Below are positions 5,928 through 12,155 of a stretch of DNA of 12,155 nucleotides, in pieces. Position 1 is the stretch's first letter. Every line of letters begins with the position of its first letter. Under the pieces are notes generated by a model, which was not told the DNA's origin, did not search any database, and worked only from the letters and a program-made list of their open reading frames with translations. The DNA is from Treponema sp. GTDB lineage: Bacteria > Spirochaetota > Spirochaetia > Treponematales > Treponemataceae. Location of the stretch: contig JAGADS010000076.1 in the NCBI GenBank assembly GCA_017613485.1, positions 1 to 12,155 on the forward strand, given 5' to 3'. The translations under genes were made by a program, and so were the position numbers.

Positions 5928-8423
5928 CTAGAAAGTCAAACTTGGTGTCCAGAATTCCTGATTGTAAATGTCAGTAAAGCGGTAAGCGATTTTAACAGCT
6001 CCATTTCCGACATCCACATTGCTGATCTTCATGTTCTTTGTCACAGTCATCGGTTCGCCAAGATAGTAGCTGTCCTCATACTGTCCGGAATATGAATAAT
6101 AATCACATACAAACTCAAGAACGTCACCTTCTTTCAACTCGGTAAGATTCTTTGCAACAGTGAGTGTCTCGCTTTCCTTGTAATCAGTTCTTGCACCGGC
6201 GATGAATCCATAGGGATGTGAATTGTCAAACACAAGAATCAGGTTCACAAGAGTTTTGTTCAGGTATGCGGGAACACGTCCTGTTATCGTATAGTTCGTG
6301 CCGTCGTCCTCTGTATCAAGATGATAGTATGCAACCGGCTGACCGTTGATAGCAAGCCATGTCCTGTCGTTTGATGCAATGAGCCTGCCGTCTTCCGTCC
6401 AGTCATAGATGTTGTCCAGACCAAGATCCACATATCCCTCGCCGTCATCATAGAACATGTTCAGGTCGCAGCTGTGGATGTATGCCCACTGTGAGTCAGG
6501 CATGTTAAGAACAGCACCGTCACTATACTGTGTCCAGCTGAGGTTTGAAGGATCAAAATGATTCATTGCAATATAGTTTGCCGCATCGTCGACAGAAATA
6601 TCACTGTCCTTCATAAAGTCGATGTTACGTCCTGTAAGACCGTCAATCAGCCCGGAACTGCCGCCCCCAAGGAATGAACCCAAAAGACTTCCAATCATAT
6701 CAGCATTACCGGATGCCGCAGAACTAGAAGAGCCCGCAAGTGAACCCAAAAGGGAACCAAAGAGAGAACCGGATGCCGCACTTGAACCGCCCGATGCAAC
6801 CTGACCGCTTACCTCAAGTTTTGCAAACTGCCTGATTGCCTTGGCATAGTCGTCATCCATTCCGATATCCTCGTAGGTCTCGCACATTGTGTCAACGTAA
6901 GATGCCCTCTTATACGGGAAGTAAATAGAGACTCCATAGGCATTTGTCATGTTTGAGGAAGTCCTGTTGTATTTTACAGCCCCCTGAATTGCCTTTGCCA
7001 ATGCATTGCTCTGTGATGTTCCAATCTTCTTGCACAAGTCAACCAGGTCAACCTGATCGATTTTATTGGTTGTGGCAAATTCACGTGTTGCATATCTTGC
7101 GTCAGATACGGATTTATAATCATTGTTTGAAATTTGCTGTGAGAGTGACTTAGAGAAATTTGTCAGAGTTGAAGGAACCGTATTGGCAAATTCAGCAAGG
7201 TCAATTACAGAAAGTGTTGTCTTCTGTCCGGTACATTTCTTTGCACACTGAGAGACAAAATCATCAACGATAGTCTTACCAAGTGTCAGAGTCGGAGTTG
7301 AGGTATTGTTTCCAAGCTGAGTAAGCCAGTTTGTGTAGTACCAGCCGATACCAGGCTCTGTTTCCTCAGAGGCAATCATGTAGTCCGCGTGATTGTTGAG
7401 CATCAGGGCAGTTTCCGCAGTTGCCATAAGACATGCATCAAAGCCGATAAAGTCAAACTGAACGCCACCGTTTTTAAGAGCAGTGTTTATTTCCCCAAGA
7501 TCCATTGCACCAGAGCGTGAATTCTTCTCGTCATAACCGTAGCCGCTTACAGAACCTCCACCGTGATCCCAGAAAATCAGCTCATAGCGGTTTGCAGGGA
7601 AATTCTTTGCCGCCCACTTGATGAACGAAGAAAGAGTATTGGGATCTGTCATTACCTTGGAGCCGTCATTATCAACAAGACGCTTCAGGCCGCCGTTTAC
7701 AACCTGATAAATCTGATTGTTTGTATTGCTTATTCCGCTGGTCTGCCATTTTTTGCATCCACCGGTATAGACGATTACGTTTACGTTGCTGCCGTATTTT
7801 GCCGCCGCCATTTCCGCAAGGTCTGATGAAGCCATGCCTGCCTTTGACTCAAGGTCTGTTCCGCACATGTAGACCATCAGCGTTACCTGATCCTGTCCGT
7901 TACCGATTATGTTCGTCCGTTTTGCACGTGAACCTGCAGCAACACTTGTATCTACCTTTGAATAGGAAGTAGCTGAGCTTGAATAATTTGCAACATCTGC
8001 TGTATATGAGCTTGGAGCAGAACCGCCGCCGGAAAGATCAATTGAATCTCCGCCAAGCATTCCAGTAAGCCCGCCCAGACCATCTGTTAAGACATCAAAA
8101 ATTGAGCCAGAGCTCTGTGTCTGAGTTTCCTGTGCTGCATTTGAGTTTCCTCCAAATATGCTGCTAAGGCCACCGCATTTGTACAGTAAAAAGAGGGCTA
8201 CCAAAATAAGTACAAGAGAACCGCCTCCGCCCAATGCCGCACGATTCGGACCTGAGTGTCCTCCTCCAGTGGAATGACTGTAACCGCCAGAGCTGCCCGA
8301 TTTTCCTGAATATCCGTTTGAAGAACCTACCGGACCAGTTCCTAAGCCTTCTCCGCGCCTGTGAACACCAGTACTGTTACCGGTGACATTTTTTTCTCTC
8401 CCACGTGGTCGCTTTTGATCCAT
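5928..8423 (-). CDS. membrane-anchored clostripain-family (C11) cysteine peptidase
   Basis: An 831-residue protein. Residues 1-66 are basic, then Gly/Ser-rich; 69-82 (SLVLILVALFLLY) form one membrane segment, suggesting an N-in signal anchor with the rest outside the cytoplasm. The peptidase C11 domain runs about 178-535: VTLMVYMCGTDLES opens it, the catalytic His287 is in FWDHGGGS and the catalytic Cys331 in FIGFDACLMA. Clostripain relatives cleave after Arg or Lys and usually mature by self-cleavage; substrate here is unknown. Residues 600-831 form a beta-rich C-terminal region I cannot name. Three Gly/Ser segments with regular GxxxG spacing flank the peptidase domain, at about 115-125, 552-564 and 578-598. 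AAGGAG (8430-8435) six bases before the ATG fixes the start. It is first in an operon with queH. Confidence 0.9.
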   Translation of the reverse strand: MDQKRPRGREKNVTGNSTGVHRRGEGLGTGPVGSSNGYSGKSGSSGGYSHSTGGGHSGPNRAALGGGGSLVLILVALFLLYKCGGLSSIFGGNSNAAQETQTQSSGSIFDVLTDGLGGLTGMLGGDSIDLSGGGSAPSSYTADVANYSSSATSYSKVDTSVAAGSRAKRTNIIGNGQDQVTLMVYMCGTDLESKAGMASSDLAEMAAAKYGSNVNVIVYTGGCKKWQTSGISNTNNQIYQVVNGGLKRLVDNDGSKVMTDPNTLSSFIKWAAKNFPANRYELIFWDHGGGSVSGYGYDEKNSRSGAMDLGEINTALKNGGVQFDFIGFDACLMATAETALMLNNHADYMIASEETEPGIGWYYTNWLTQLGNNTSTPTLTLGKTIVDDFVSQCAKKCTGQKTTLSVIDLAEFANTVPSTLTNFSKSLSQQISNNDYKSVSDARYATREFATTNKIDQVDLVDLCKKIGTSQSNALAKAIQGAVKYNRTSSNMTNAYGVSIYFPYKRASYVDTMCETYEDIGMDDDYAKAIRQFAKLEVSGQVASGGSSAASGSLFGSLLGSLAGSSSSAASGNADMIGSLLGSFLGGGSSGLIDGLTGRNIDFMKDSDISVDDAANYIAMNHFDPSNLSWTQYSDGAVLNMPDSQWAYIHSCDLNMFYDDGEGYVDLGLDNIYDWTEDGRLIASNDRTWLAINGQPVAYYHLDTEDDGTNYTITGRVPAYLNKTLVNLILVFDNSHPYGFIAGARTDYKESETLTVAKNLTELKEGDVLEFVCDYYSYSGQYEDSYYLGEPMTVTKNMKISNVDVGNGAVKIAYRFTDIYNQEFWTPSLTF

Positions 8424-8429
8424 AAAAAA

Positions 8430-8497
8430 CTCCTTATAGGGTATACGGCAGACATAACCCTCAACTGCCCTGCCGAAAAACTGATGAATACATTATA
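8430..8497 (-). promoter_or_regulatory. promoter and leader of the C11 peptidase - queH operon
   Basis: On the minus strand a perfect TATAAT lies at 8492-8497, but no clear -35 is seen 16-18 bases upstream. The start would be near 8485, giving a leader of about 60 bases that ends in AAGGAG at 8430-8435. A weak stem (CGGCAG 8446-8451 with CTGCCG 8470-8475, loop of 18) falls inside the leader. GH32 lies upstream on the same strand, so read-through is possible. Confidence 0.45.
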
Positions 8498-8537
8498 TCA
8501 GATAAACTCCAAAATGTGTACCAAAATATGAAAAATG

Positions 8538-9464
8538 TCAGGAAAATGCAACAACATTCAACAAGGTCCTGTTCTCGGTGGTGTACTCGCGGATGTTGCC
8601 GTCCACTATGTCTGTATCTTCTGTGAATACGGCATGCATTTGAATCAGGGCATCGTCATGGGTTTTTATTGCTGTAAGCCTGGGTGGTATTCCCATGATT
8701 CCGTTCCATTTTACCGGCGGGTCATTGTCCGGAATTCTGAGCCATGGTATCAGGATGACGTCTTTTGTGCCGGAAAATACTTGAGCCGCATAGGGTATCT
8801 TGTCTGCAAATGCCGAATGTTTTTTTCCGTTCCACTTGAATGAATAGCCATCAAAGGTCCCTGGATAATAAAATCCGTCTGCTGTCCACATAAACCACAC
8901 ACCGTCAATCTCAAACAGATTGGGACATTCAAATCCCCCGGGCAATGTAAACCTCTGGCTTAACTCAAAGTGTCCGTCTGGAGAAGTTGAACGCAAAATC
9001 GCAAAGTTATTTTCCTCTAGCCACAAAACCATGATGTACGCTAAACTCTGCTCATGGTAAAAGACTTTCGGGTCACGGTTTTCCCTGCAAATATTCTCCA
9101 CAACAAAACTGTCATCCTTTATCAAAGTCATTCCACCGTCATCACTTTTGGCAAGACGCTGAGTAAAAAGGCCTCCCTTTGGTGCCGCGGTATAATAACA
9201 GTAAATCTGATCCTGCACAGAAATTGCACTGCCGGAAAAAATCATGCCGTGCTCATCCGGTTCCATTACAAGACCGTGATTCTGCCAGTTGAGCAGGTCA
9301 GTGGAAGTTGCATGTCCCCAGCCTATGTCGCCCCAGTCTAGCCTGTTAGGGTTATATTGGAAATACATGTGATAGATTCCGTTGTGGTATACCAGGCCGT
9401 TCGGGTCATTCATCCAGCCAAGGCCTGTGGTAAAGTGATATCTGTATATGGGTTCGCCAGTCAT
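8538..9464 (-). CDS. GH32 fructan hydrolase (invertase/levanase-type), short form
   Basis: A 308-residue glycoside hydrolase family 32 protein without signal peptide, so probably cytoplasmic. The nucleophile Asp20 is in WMNDPNG, the transition-state stabiliser Asp131 in ENRDPK and the acid/base Glu179 in GGFECPNLFEI. FSGSA (76-80) is also typical. These enzymes release fructose from sucrose, inulin or levan oligomers. The five-bladed propeller appears complete, but the protein stops about 45 residues after the MGIPPRL motif, where normal family members (roughly 450-500 residues) continue into a C-terminal beta-sandwich. The short region after the stop does not encode that domain in the same frame. 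Its ATG overlaps the stop of the upstream hydrolase gene (ATGA, 9461-9464), and AAGGA precedes the ATG by about three bases, so the pair is one translationally linked operon. Confidence 0.93.
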   Translation of the reverse strand: MTGEPIYRYHFTTGLGWMNDPNGLVYHNGIYHMYFQYNPNRLDWGDIGWGHATSTDLLNWQNHGLVMEPDEHGMIFSGSAISVQDQIYCYYTAAPKGGLFTQRLAKSDDGGMTLIKDDSFVVENICRENRDPKVFYHEQSLAYIMVLWLEENNFAILRSTSPDGHFELSQRFTLPGGFECPNLFEIDGVWFMWTADGFYYPGTFDGYSFKWNGKKHSAFADKIPYAAQVFSGTKDVILIPWLRIPDNDPPVKWNGIMGIPPRLTAIKTHDDALIQMHAVFTEDTDIVDGNIREYTTENRTLLNVVAFS

Positions 9465-10699
9465 TTTCCTTCTTTCTGAATGAACTGAATTCCATCAAAA
9501 CTTACAAAAAGCCTCATGTAGGGTCCTGAATTCCTGTATTCCATAACCATGTGGGGATCCTTTTCAATTCCCATAAGCTTAAGTGCCTCTGAGTCGGTTG
9601 TGATTTCCTGCTTCCAGTTTTTGCCGTCCGTGCTTTGATTCTTCAAATCTATTCTGACACGCTGGCCTGCATAGTCATATCCCTTTATAACATAGCTTGA
9701 GCTTAGGGATACAGGTTTCCTTCCCTTCCACTGCTCGATGTTCTCCGCTCCTTCCTGGATTTTCCCCCTGAAGAATTCTCCCTCCACTTTTCCTGCAAAA
9801 GAAGCTTTTTCTGTTTTAATTCCCTTTTCCCTGGTAACTTTGTTTTCCTTTAGCTGAACGGAAATATCCATCAATTGAAAACGGTTTTCCAGGAACTGTT
9901 CGATTATATTCTGTGCATAGTATTCGTGCATCCTGTTAAAGCCGTGTGTTCCACCTTTGATGATATAAAGCTGCTTACTCTGGGCATCCGCCTTGTCTTT
10001 TGAATTCTGCCGGTAAATCTGCAATGCATCTTTTGAATATTGCGTGTCCACCATCGAATCCTTGTCTCCGTGAATAATGCACACAGCTCCGGAATATTGC
10101 TTGAGCTCTTTTATGACATCTATGCTCTGGGCATCTGTTACATAACGCCGTCCTAGCTTCATGGGGCCGCATTCAAATTTTTCTGGAGGATTATCAGGAT
10201 CAAACAGTGCCGTCACCAGCTGACCTCTTCTTGCATCCTCTGGAGCACTGAATGTGGGATAAAGGAGAATGATTTTCTTTATGTCAGGTCTGTTCCTTGA
10301 GACAAAAAGGGAAACGACTAATCCGCCAAGTCCAAACCCCATAAGCGAAAGCTCATCTGCATCAACATAATCAAGTGATGAAACATATTCAACTACATTT
10401 TGCAAATCCTGTACCTCTGTCAGCAAGGTCATATCTGTTGAATTACCGTCGCTTTTTGACTTTGTTGAACCGCCGCAGAAATCAAAAGTAAATGCCGCAT
10501 AACCAGAGGCTGCCAGTACCCGGGCATAACTGTCCATACTCTTCTGGTTTCTCAAAAAGGAATGGCATAGAACCACTGGCTTAAGTTTTTTCCCCTTGGT
10601 CAACTCGGCTTCATTCAACTGATTAAGATAGGAGAAGCCCCGGATGTTCAGATTGTCGCGTTTGCATGAAAATTTAGTACACTTGATTTTAGCCTTCAT
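9461..10699 (-). CDS. alpha/beta-hydrolase fold protein fused to a DUF3237-like domain, nucleophile Ser replaced by Gly
   Basis: A 412-residue cytoplasmic protein. Residues 1-275 follow bacterial esterases of the feruloyl/cinnamoyl-esterase type: PVVLCHSFLRNQ (oxyanion region), FDFCGG, the nucleophile elbow, Asp214 in IHGDKDS and His252 in GGTHGF. The elbow reads LMGFGLGG, so residue 123 is Gly (codon GGA) instead of the Ser of G-x-S-x-G; Asp and His are kept. From about 298 the sequence (FAGKVEGEFFRGKIQEGAEN, then YVIKGYDYAGQRVRI) resembles DUF3237. The ATG at 10699 is chosen because it has AGAGGA at 10705-10710 and the predicted transcription start (about 10709) lies downstream of the earlier in-frame start at 10768. 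It is first in an operon with GH32. It may be inactive, or act through another residue; an unrelated binding role is possible. Confidence 0.85.
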   Translation of the reverse strand: MKAKIKCTKFSCKRDNLNIRGFSYLNQLNEAELTKGKKLKPVVLCHSFLRNQKSMDSYARVLAASGYAAFTFDFCGGSTKSKSDGNSTDMTLLTEVQDLQNVVEYVSSLDYVDADELSLMGFGLGGLVVSLFVSRNRPDIKKIILLYPTFSAPEDARRGQLVTALFDPDNPPEKFECGPMKLGRRYVTDAQSIDVIKELKQYSGAVCIIHGDKDSMVDTQYSKDALQIYRQNSKDKADAQSKQLYIIKGGTHGFNRMHEYYAQNIIEQFLENRFQLMDISVQLKENKVTREKGIKTEKASFAGKVEGEFFRGKIQEGAENIEQWKGRKPVSLSSSYVIKGYDYAGQRVRIDLKNQSTDGKNWKQEITTDSEALKLMGIEKDPHMVMEYRNSGPYMRLFVSFDGIQFIQKEGK

Positions 10700-10715
10700 A
10701 TTGTTCCTCTGCCCT

Positions 10716-10744
10716 ATTGTAGCATTAACGGATTTTGAATTCAA
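10716..10744 (-). promoter_or_regulatory. sigma70-like promoter of the hydrolase - GH32 operon
   Basis: On the minus strand TTGAAT (10739-10744) is followed after 17 bases by TACAAT (10716-10721), preceded by TGC as an extended -10. The start would be near 10709, leaving only about ten bases before the ATG at 10699, just enough for the AGAGGA ribosome site. Confidence 0.65.
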
Positions 10745-10752
10745 TGAATTCA
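10736..10752. promoter_or_regulatory. double TGAATTCA palindrome, candidate operator
   Basis: TGAATTCA occurs twice with a single A between, and the whole 17 bases are symmetric about that A. It overlaps the -35 of the minus-strand promoter and sits about 27 bases upstream of the divergent plus-strand -35, where one bound protein could control both units. No regulator gene is in the window. Confidence 0.4.
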
Positions 10753-10778
10753 CAAAAAGCTTTAACATACAGGGTCAA

Positions 10779-10807
10779 TTGACGCTGATTTGTGACAGTG
10801 ATATTCT
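10779..10807 (+). promoter_or_regulatory. sigma70-like promoter of the CE2 esterase, apparently leaderless
   Basis: TTGACG (10779-10784) and TATTCT (10802-10807) are separated by exactly 17 bases. The expected start point, about seven bases past the -10, falls on or next to the A of the ATG at 10814. No ribosome binding site precedes that ATG. Confidence 0.65.
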
Positions 10808-10813
10808 TTGGGC

Positions 10814-11887
10814 ATGAAAACATGGCAGATTACGGACAAGACGGTAAAACTACAGGGAAGAACCCTCGACGATAACGGAACACGCTGGCTAATCATGTCG
10901 GCAAGCGGATTTGAATGCGGGGTACATGCAAAGGAAATGTCGCTTACATTGAAAGGCGATTCCACGGCACATCCCACCAGGCAGCCGGATGGGAAACCAG
11001 AGATGAATCAGGCCAGATATGCCCTTTATGTAGACGGTATTCTTATCCAGGACAGCTGCATGGATGAATCTCAGAAGACACTTGTCGTGTTCAAGGGCGA
11101 TACCGAGCGCGATGCAATAGTTCAATTCCTCAAACTGTCAGAAGGAACACAGTCATATCTTGGTGTCAAGGAAATAATTACCGATGACGATGCCTCAATC
11201 TCACCCACCCCAGAAAAAAGACTCAAGATTGAATTCATAGGCGACAGCATCACCTGCGGATACGGTGTGGAAGGGAAATCCGCCGAAGAACTCTTTACCA
11301 CAAGAACAGAGAACGCAACCAAGGCATACGCATATCTTACGGCAAAAAATCTTGATGCAGACTGTAGTCTGGTAAGCTTCAGCGGCTTTGGTGTAGTCTC
11401 TGGCTGGACAAATGACGGGAACATAAACACGATTCAGCTTGTACCATCCCACTACAAGAAATTCTGTTTCTGCTGGAACGGCGACATGTTCAAGGATCAC
11501 GAGTGGGACTTCTCCAAATTTCAACCGCAGATAGTCGTCATCAACCTGGGAACCAACGACGACAGTTACACTCAGGACAACATTCAAAAACAGAATGAAT
11601 ACGTCTCATGCTACGTCAACTTCATAAAGACAGTGCGTGCCCTTAACCCCCAGGCCAAAATCGTACTAGCATTGGGAATCATGACAGGCGGCAACCGTCT
11701 TATTCCATCCATGCAAAAGGCAGCCCAGGAATACATAAGGCAGACAGGCGACAAGAACATAGATACTTACAGCTTTACGTCCCAAACGCAAGAGGAAGGT
11801 TTCGGTTCCGACTTTCATCCCTCAGAAGCAACGCAAACCCGCTGTGCCCTGGAGTTCACGGAATATTTGAGGGGATTGGGGGATTAA
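10814..11887 (+). CDS. CE2-type SGNH carbohydrate deacetylase
   Basis: A 357-residue protein with the two-part CE2 layout: an N-terminal beta-sandwich (about 1-130, with LTLKGDS and RYALYVDG) and a C-terminal SGNH hydrolase domain (about 137-357). The nucleophile Ser145 is in IEFIGDSITCGYGVEG, block III is NLGTNDDS (Asn248), and His335 is in GSDFHPSEAT with Asp333 two residues before. CE2 enzymes remove acetyl groups from xylo- or mannooligosaccharides. Characterised members are often secreted, but no signal peptide is present here, so it should act on imported sugars. The ATG is preferred over the in-frame TTG at 10808, which would lie upstream of the predicted transcription start. It is divergent from the hydrolase-GH32 operon and shares its control region. 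Family assignment is strong; substrate is inferred. Confidence 0.9.
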   Translation: MKTWQITDKTVKLQGRTLDDNGTRWLIMSASGFECGVHAKEMSLTLKGDSTAHPTRQPDGKPEMNQARYALYVDGILIQDSCMDESQKTLVVFKGDTERDAIVQFLKLSEGTQSYLGVKEIITDDDASISPTPEKRLKIEFIGDSITCGYGVEGKSAEELFTTRTENATKAYAYLTAKNLDADCSLVSFSGFGVVSGWTNDGNINTIQLVPSHYKKFCFCWNGDMFKDHEWDFSKFQPQIVVINLGTNDDSYTQDNIQKQNEYVSCYVNFIKTVRALNPQAKIVLALGIMTGGNRLIPSMQKAAQEYIRQTGDKNIDTYSFTSQTQEEGFGSDFHPSEATQTRCALEFTEYLRGLGD

Positions 11888-12004
11888 CCTTCCCCACGCT
11901 TTTTGGGAAGTGCCGCAGCGTCAAACTCCCGCATCAGGATACTTGTGCCCCCAGTATATCACGTAATGTCAGGATTTAAAAGGGTTGAGGGGAAGGAAGG
12001 TTTC

Positions 12005-12155
12005 CTACTTATAACTTATTCCAAAATAATCCAAAGTAGCTTTCATTGCATCCTGTGCGCTAAGACATGTTTCACGCAAAAAGCCGCGTTCATTCTTCCA
12101 CTTCGCAATACCCCGGTAGTAGAACATCTTGAGCTCGTCCGTGATTATGAACGGA
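12005..12155 (-). CDS. C-terminal fragment of a possible Fic-family protein
   Basis: Minus-strand frame open from the window edge to a TAG at 12005-12007, giving 49 residues. It begins PFIITDELKMFYYRGIAKWK and includes ETCLSAQDAMKATLDYFGI. The pattern of aromatic FYYRG, then (E/D)TCLSAQD and LDYF, recalls C-termini of some Fic-domain (AMP-transferase) proteins, but the diagnostic HPFxxGNGR motif lies outside the window. That the frame is coding is well supported by its amino-acid pattern; the family is a tentative recognition. It converges on the CE2 gene with about 117 bases between. Ends of that gap are weakly complementary (CCTTCCCC 11888-11895, GGGGAAGG 11989-11996). Confidence 0.5.
   Translation of the reverse strand, partial: PFIITDELKMFYYRGIAKWKNERGFLRETCLSAQDAMKATLDYFGISYK

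Noticed and set aside
6622..6804. Plus-strand frame rich in PEPP/KREPKREP opposite the peptidase gene
   Set aside because: It is the complement of the Gly/Ser-rich zipper repeats of the peptidase and has no independent support.
10700..10768. N-terminal extension of the hydrolase gene to 10768
   Set aside because: It would start upstream of the predicted promoter -35/-10 (10716-10744), whereas the ATG at 10699 has a ribosome site.

Overview
The window looks like chromosomal DNA of a host-associated, polysaccharide-using spirochaete. A gut or rumen Treponema is my best guess, inferred from overall gene style, a loose spirochaete-type lipobox and the mix of protein families; no marker gene proves it. 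Eight complete protein genes and two partial ones are supported. No rRNA, tRNA, CRISPR array or phage module is visible.

Left part (1-912): the last 37 codons of an Rpn/PD-(D/E)XK-type nuclease run into a short, highly dyadic repeat flanked by 10-bp direct repeats, which looks MITE-like. An AT-rich lipoprotein gene of unknown function follows on the minus strand. A divergent promoter region separates it from a cytoplasmic GH43 beta-xylosidase/arabinofuranosidase gene (913-1884).

The long gap at 1885-2316 holds no gene. It carries three tandem REPIN-like units, each two inverted hairpin-forming arms, that run into a 19-bp tandem repeat. The open frames across it are products of the repeat.

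Middle part (2317-8423): an exported 995-residue VIT/VWA/TPR/DUF2135 protein on the plus strand converges on, and overlaps by 11 bp, a minus-strand pair. That pair is a membrane-anchored clostripain-family (C11) cysteine peptidase with unusual glycine-zipper segments, followed after a single base by queH (queuosine biosynthesis).

Right part (8538-11887): a divergent carbohydrate locus. On the minus strand, an alpha/beta-hydrolase fold protein fused to a DUF3237-like domain overlaps by 4 bp a short GH32 fructan hydrolase. On the plus strand is a CE2-type SGNH deacetylase. The hydrolase has Gly where the nucleophilic Ser should be. The two promoters face apart, with a palindromic candidate operator at the minus-strand -35. 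The esterase promoter is placed so that its mRNA should start at the ATG, making it leaderless. None of the four carbohydrate enzymes has a signal peptide, so they probably act on imported oligosaccharides; no transporter lies in the window.

The right edge (12005-12155) holds the C-terminus of a minus-strand gene that resembles Fic-family proteins.
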